Below, in pieces: positions 63,695 through 64,000 of a stretch of DNA of 64,000 bases. Both the position numbers and the translations under genes were made by a program. Position 1 is the stretch's first letter, and every line of letters starts with the position of its first letter. Under the pieces are notes generated by a model that was given only the letters and a program-made list of their open reading frames with translations, searched no databases and was not told where the DNA came from. The stretch is from Cohaesibacter celericrescens (GTDB lineage Bacteria; Pseudomonadota; Alphaproteobacteria; Rhizobiales; Cohaesibacteraceae), in the NCBI RefSeq assembly GCF_002866925.1, contig NZ_PKUQ01000001.1, forward strand, positions 186,001 through 250,000. The letters run 5' to 3'.

Positions 63695-64000
63695 ATAATA
63701 AAAGAAAAACCTAAGATGGTTTTCATATCTCGATCCATTTGTCATAAACGATCAATACCAACTCCACAAGGCCGAATTTTCAATTTTTTTGAACCCGACA
63801 AAAACAATAAATTTTAATTATAGAAGTATAACAAACAATATTAGAAATATTCTAATAGAATAAAAATTACATAAACCGAAAAATAAAAACTATGACGATA
63901 ATTAAATATAAGAATTCAAGTAATTAATTATATTTCCGAAAATAAAATCAATTTATTAACTCTTTTTGTACAGTAATGAACTTTAGAAATTATACGCGAC
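63695..64000. other. Very AT-rich gene-free end of window
   Basis: The interval, especially from about 63775, is dominated by A and T and holds no gene I can recognise. A perfect inverted repeat ATTAGAA-ATA-TTCTAAT lies at 63840-63856. The leuA promoter should lie at its left end. Confidence 0.5.

Overview
The window is a stretch of alphaproteobacterial chromosome, most likely from the Hyphomicrobiales (Rhizobiales) or a close relative. The evidence is a flagellar regulon of the Caulobacter/Rhizobiales type (FliX, FlbT, FlaF, a FlbY-like protein, MotE), CtrA-type TTAA-N7-TTAA boxes next to sigma-54 promoters, a giant coiled-coil protein resembling the polar-growth protein GPR/RgsE, and a DksA-like protein that lacks most zinc-finger cysteines. 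No ribosomal RNA or tRNA was seen, so the genus is not assigned.

Positions 1-31700 are almost entirely flagellar. On the minus strand lie flhB (cut by the window edge), fliR, fliQ, fliE, flgC and flgB. fliO and fliP follow on the plus strand. A second minus-strand block holds a 1313-residue exported TPR protein, motE, a small membrane protein, fliM and fliL. Plus-strand rod and ring genes come next: flgF, flgG, flgA, flgH, then flgI, a FlgJ-type rod-binding protein and flbY. A dksA-like gene and fliX lie on the minus strand between these two groups. A TPR-glycosyltransferase-like protein, a small hypothetical protein, two flagellins, flbT and flaF follow, and then flgE-flgK-flgL on the minus strand. 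Sigma-54 promoters precede flgF, flgI and flgE, and perfect CtrA-like boxes lie in the flgB/fliO, fliX/flgI and flgE/moxR intergenic regions.

Positions 32000-42050 hold a MoxR ATPase and its probable VWA partner, separated by an FAD oxidoreductase, a SixA-type phosphatase and a YcjX/YcjF pair. An MFS transporter, a methyltransferase, an adrenodoxin-type ferredoxin and an Hpt protein follow. Positions 42600-49100 hold the 1706-residue GPR-like protein, whose core is 87 eleven-residue repeats broken once by a heptad, and a convergent CheZ-like phosphatase.

Positions 49200-63700 hold an MFS transporter, an Mla-type lipid-transport operon (STAS-permease, ATPase, MCE protein, lipoprotein), a glycosyltransferase/metallophosphoesterase pair, a FadL-type porin, a small secreted protein, two divergent EamA transporters, a YdcH-like protein, and leuA preceded by an unannotated 35-codon leader peptide with a run of leucine codons. 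The last 300 bases are very AT-rich and hold no recognisable gene.
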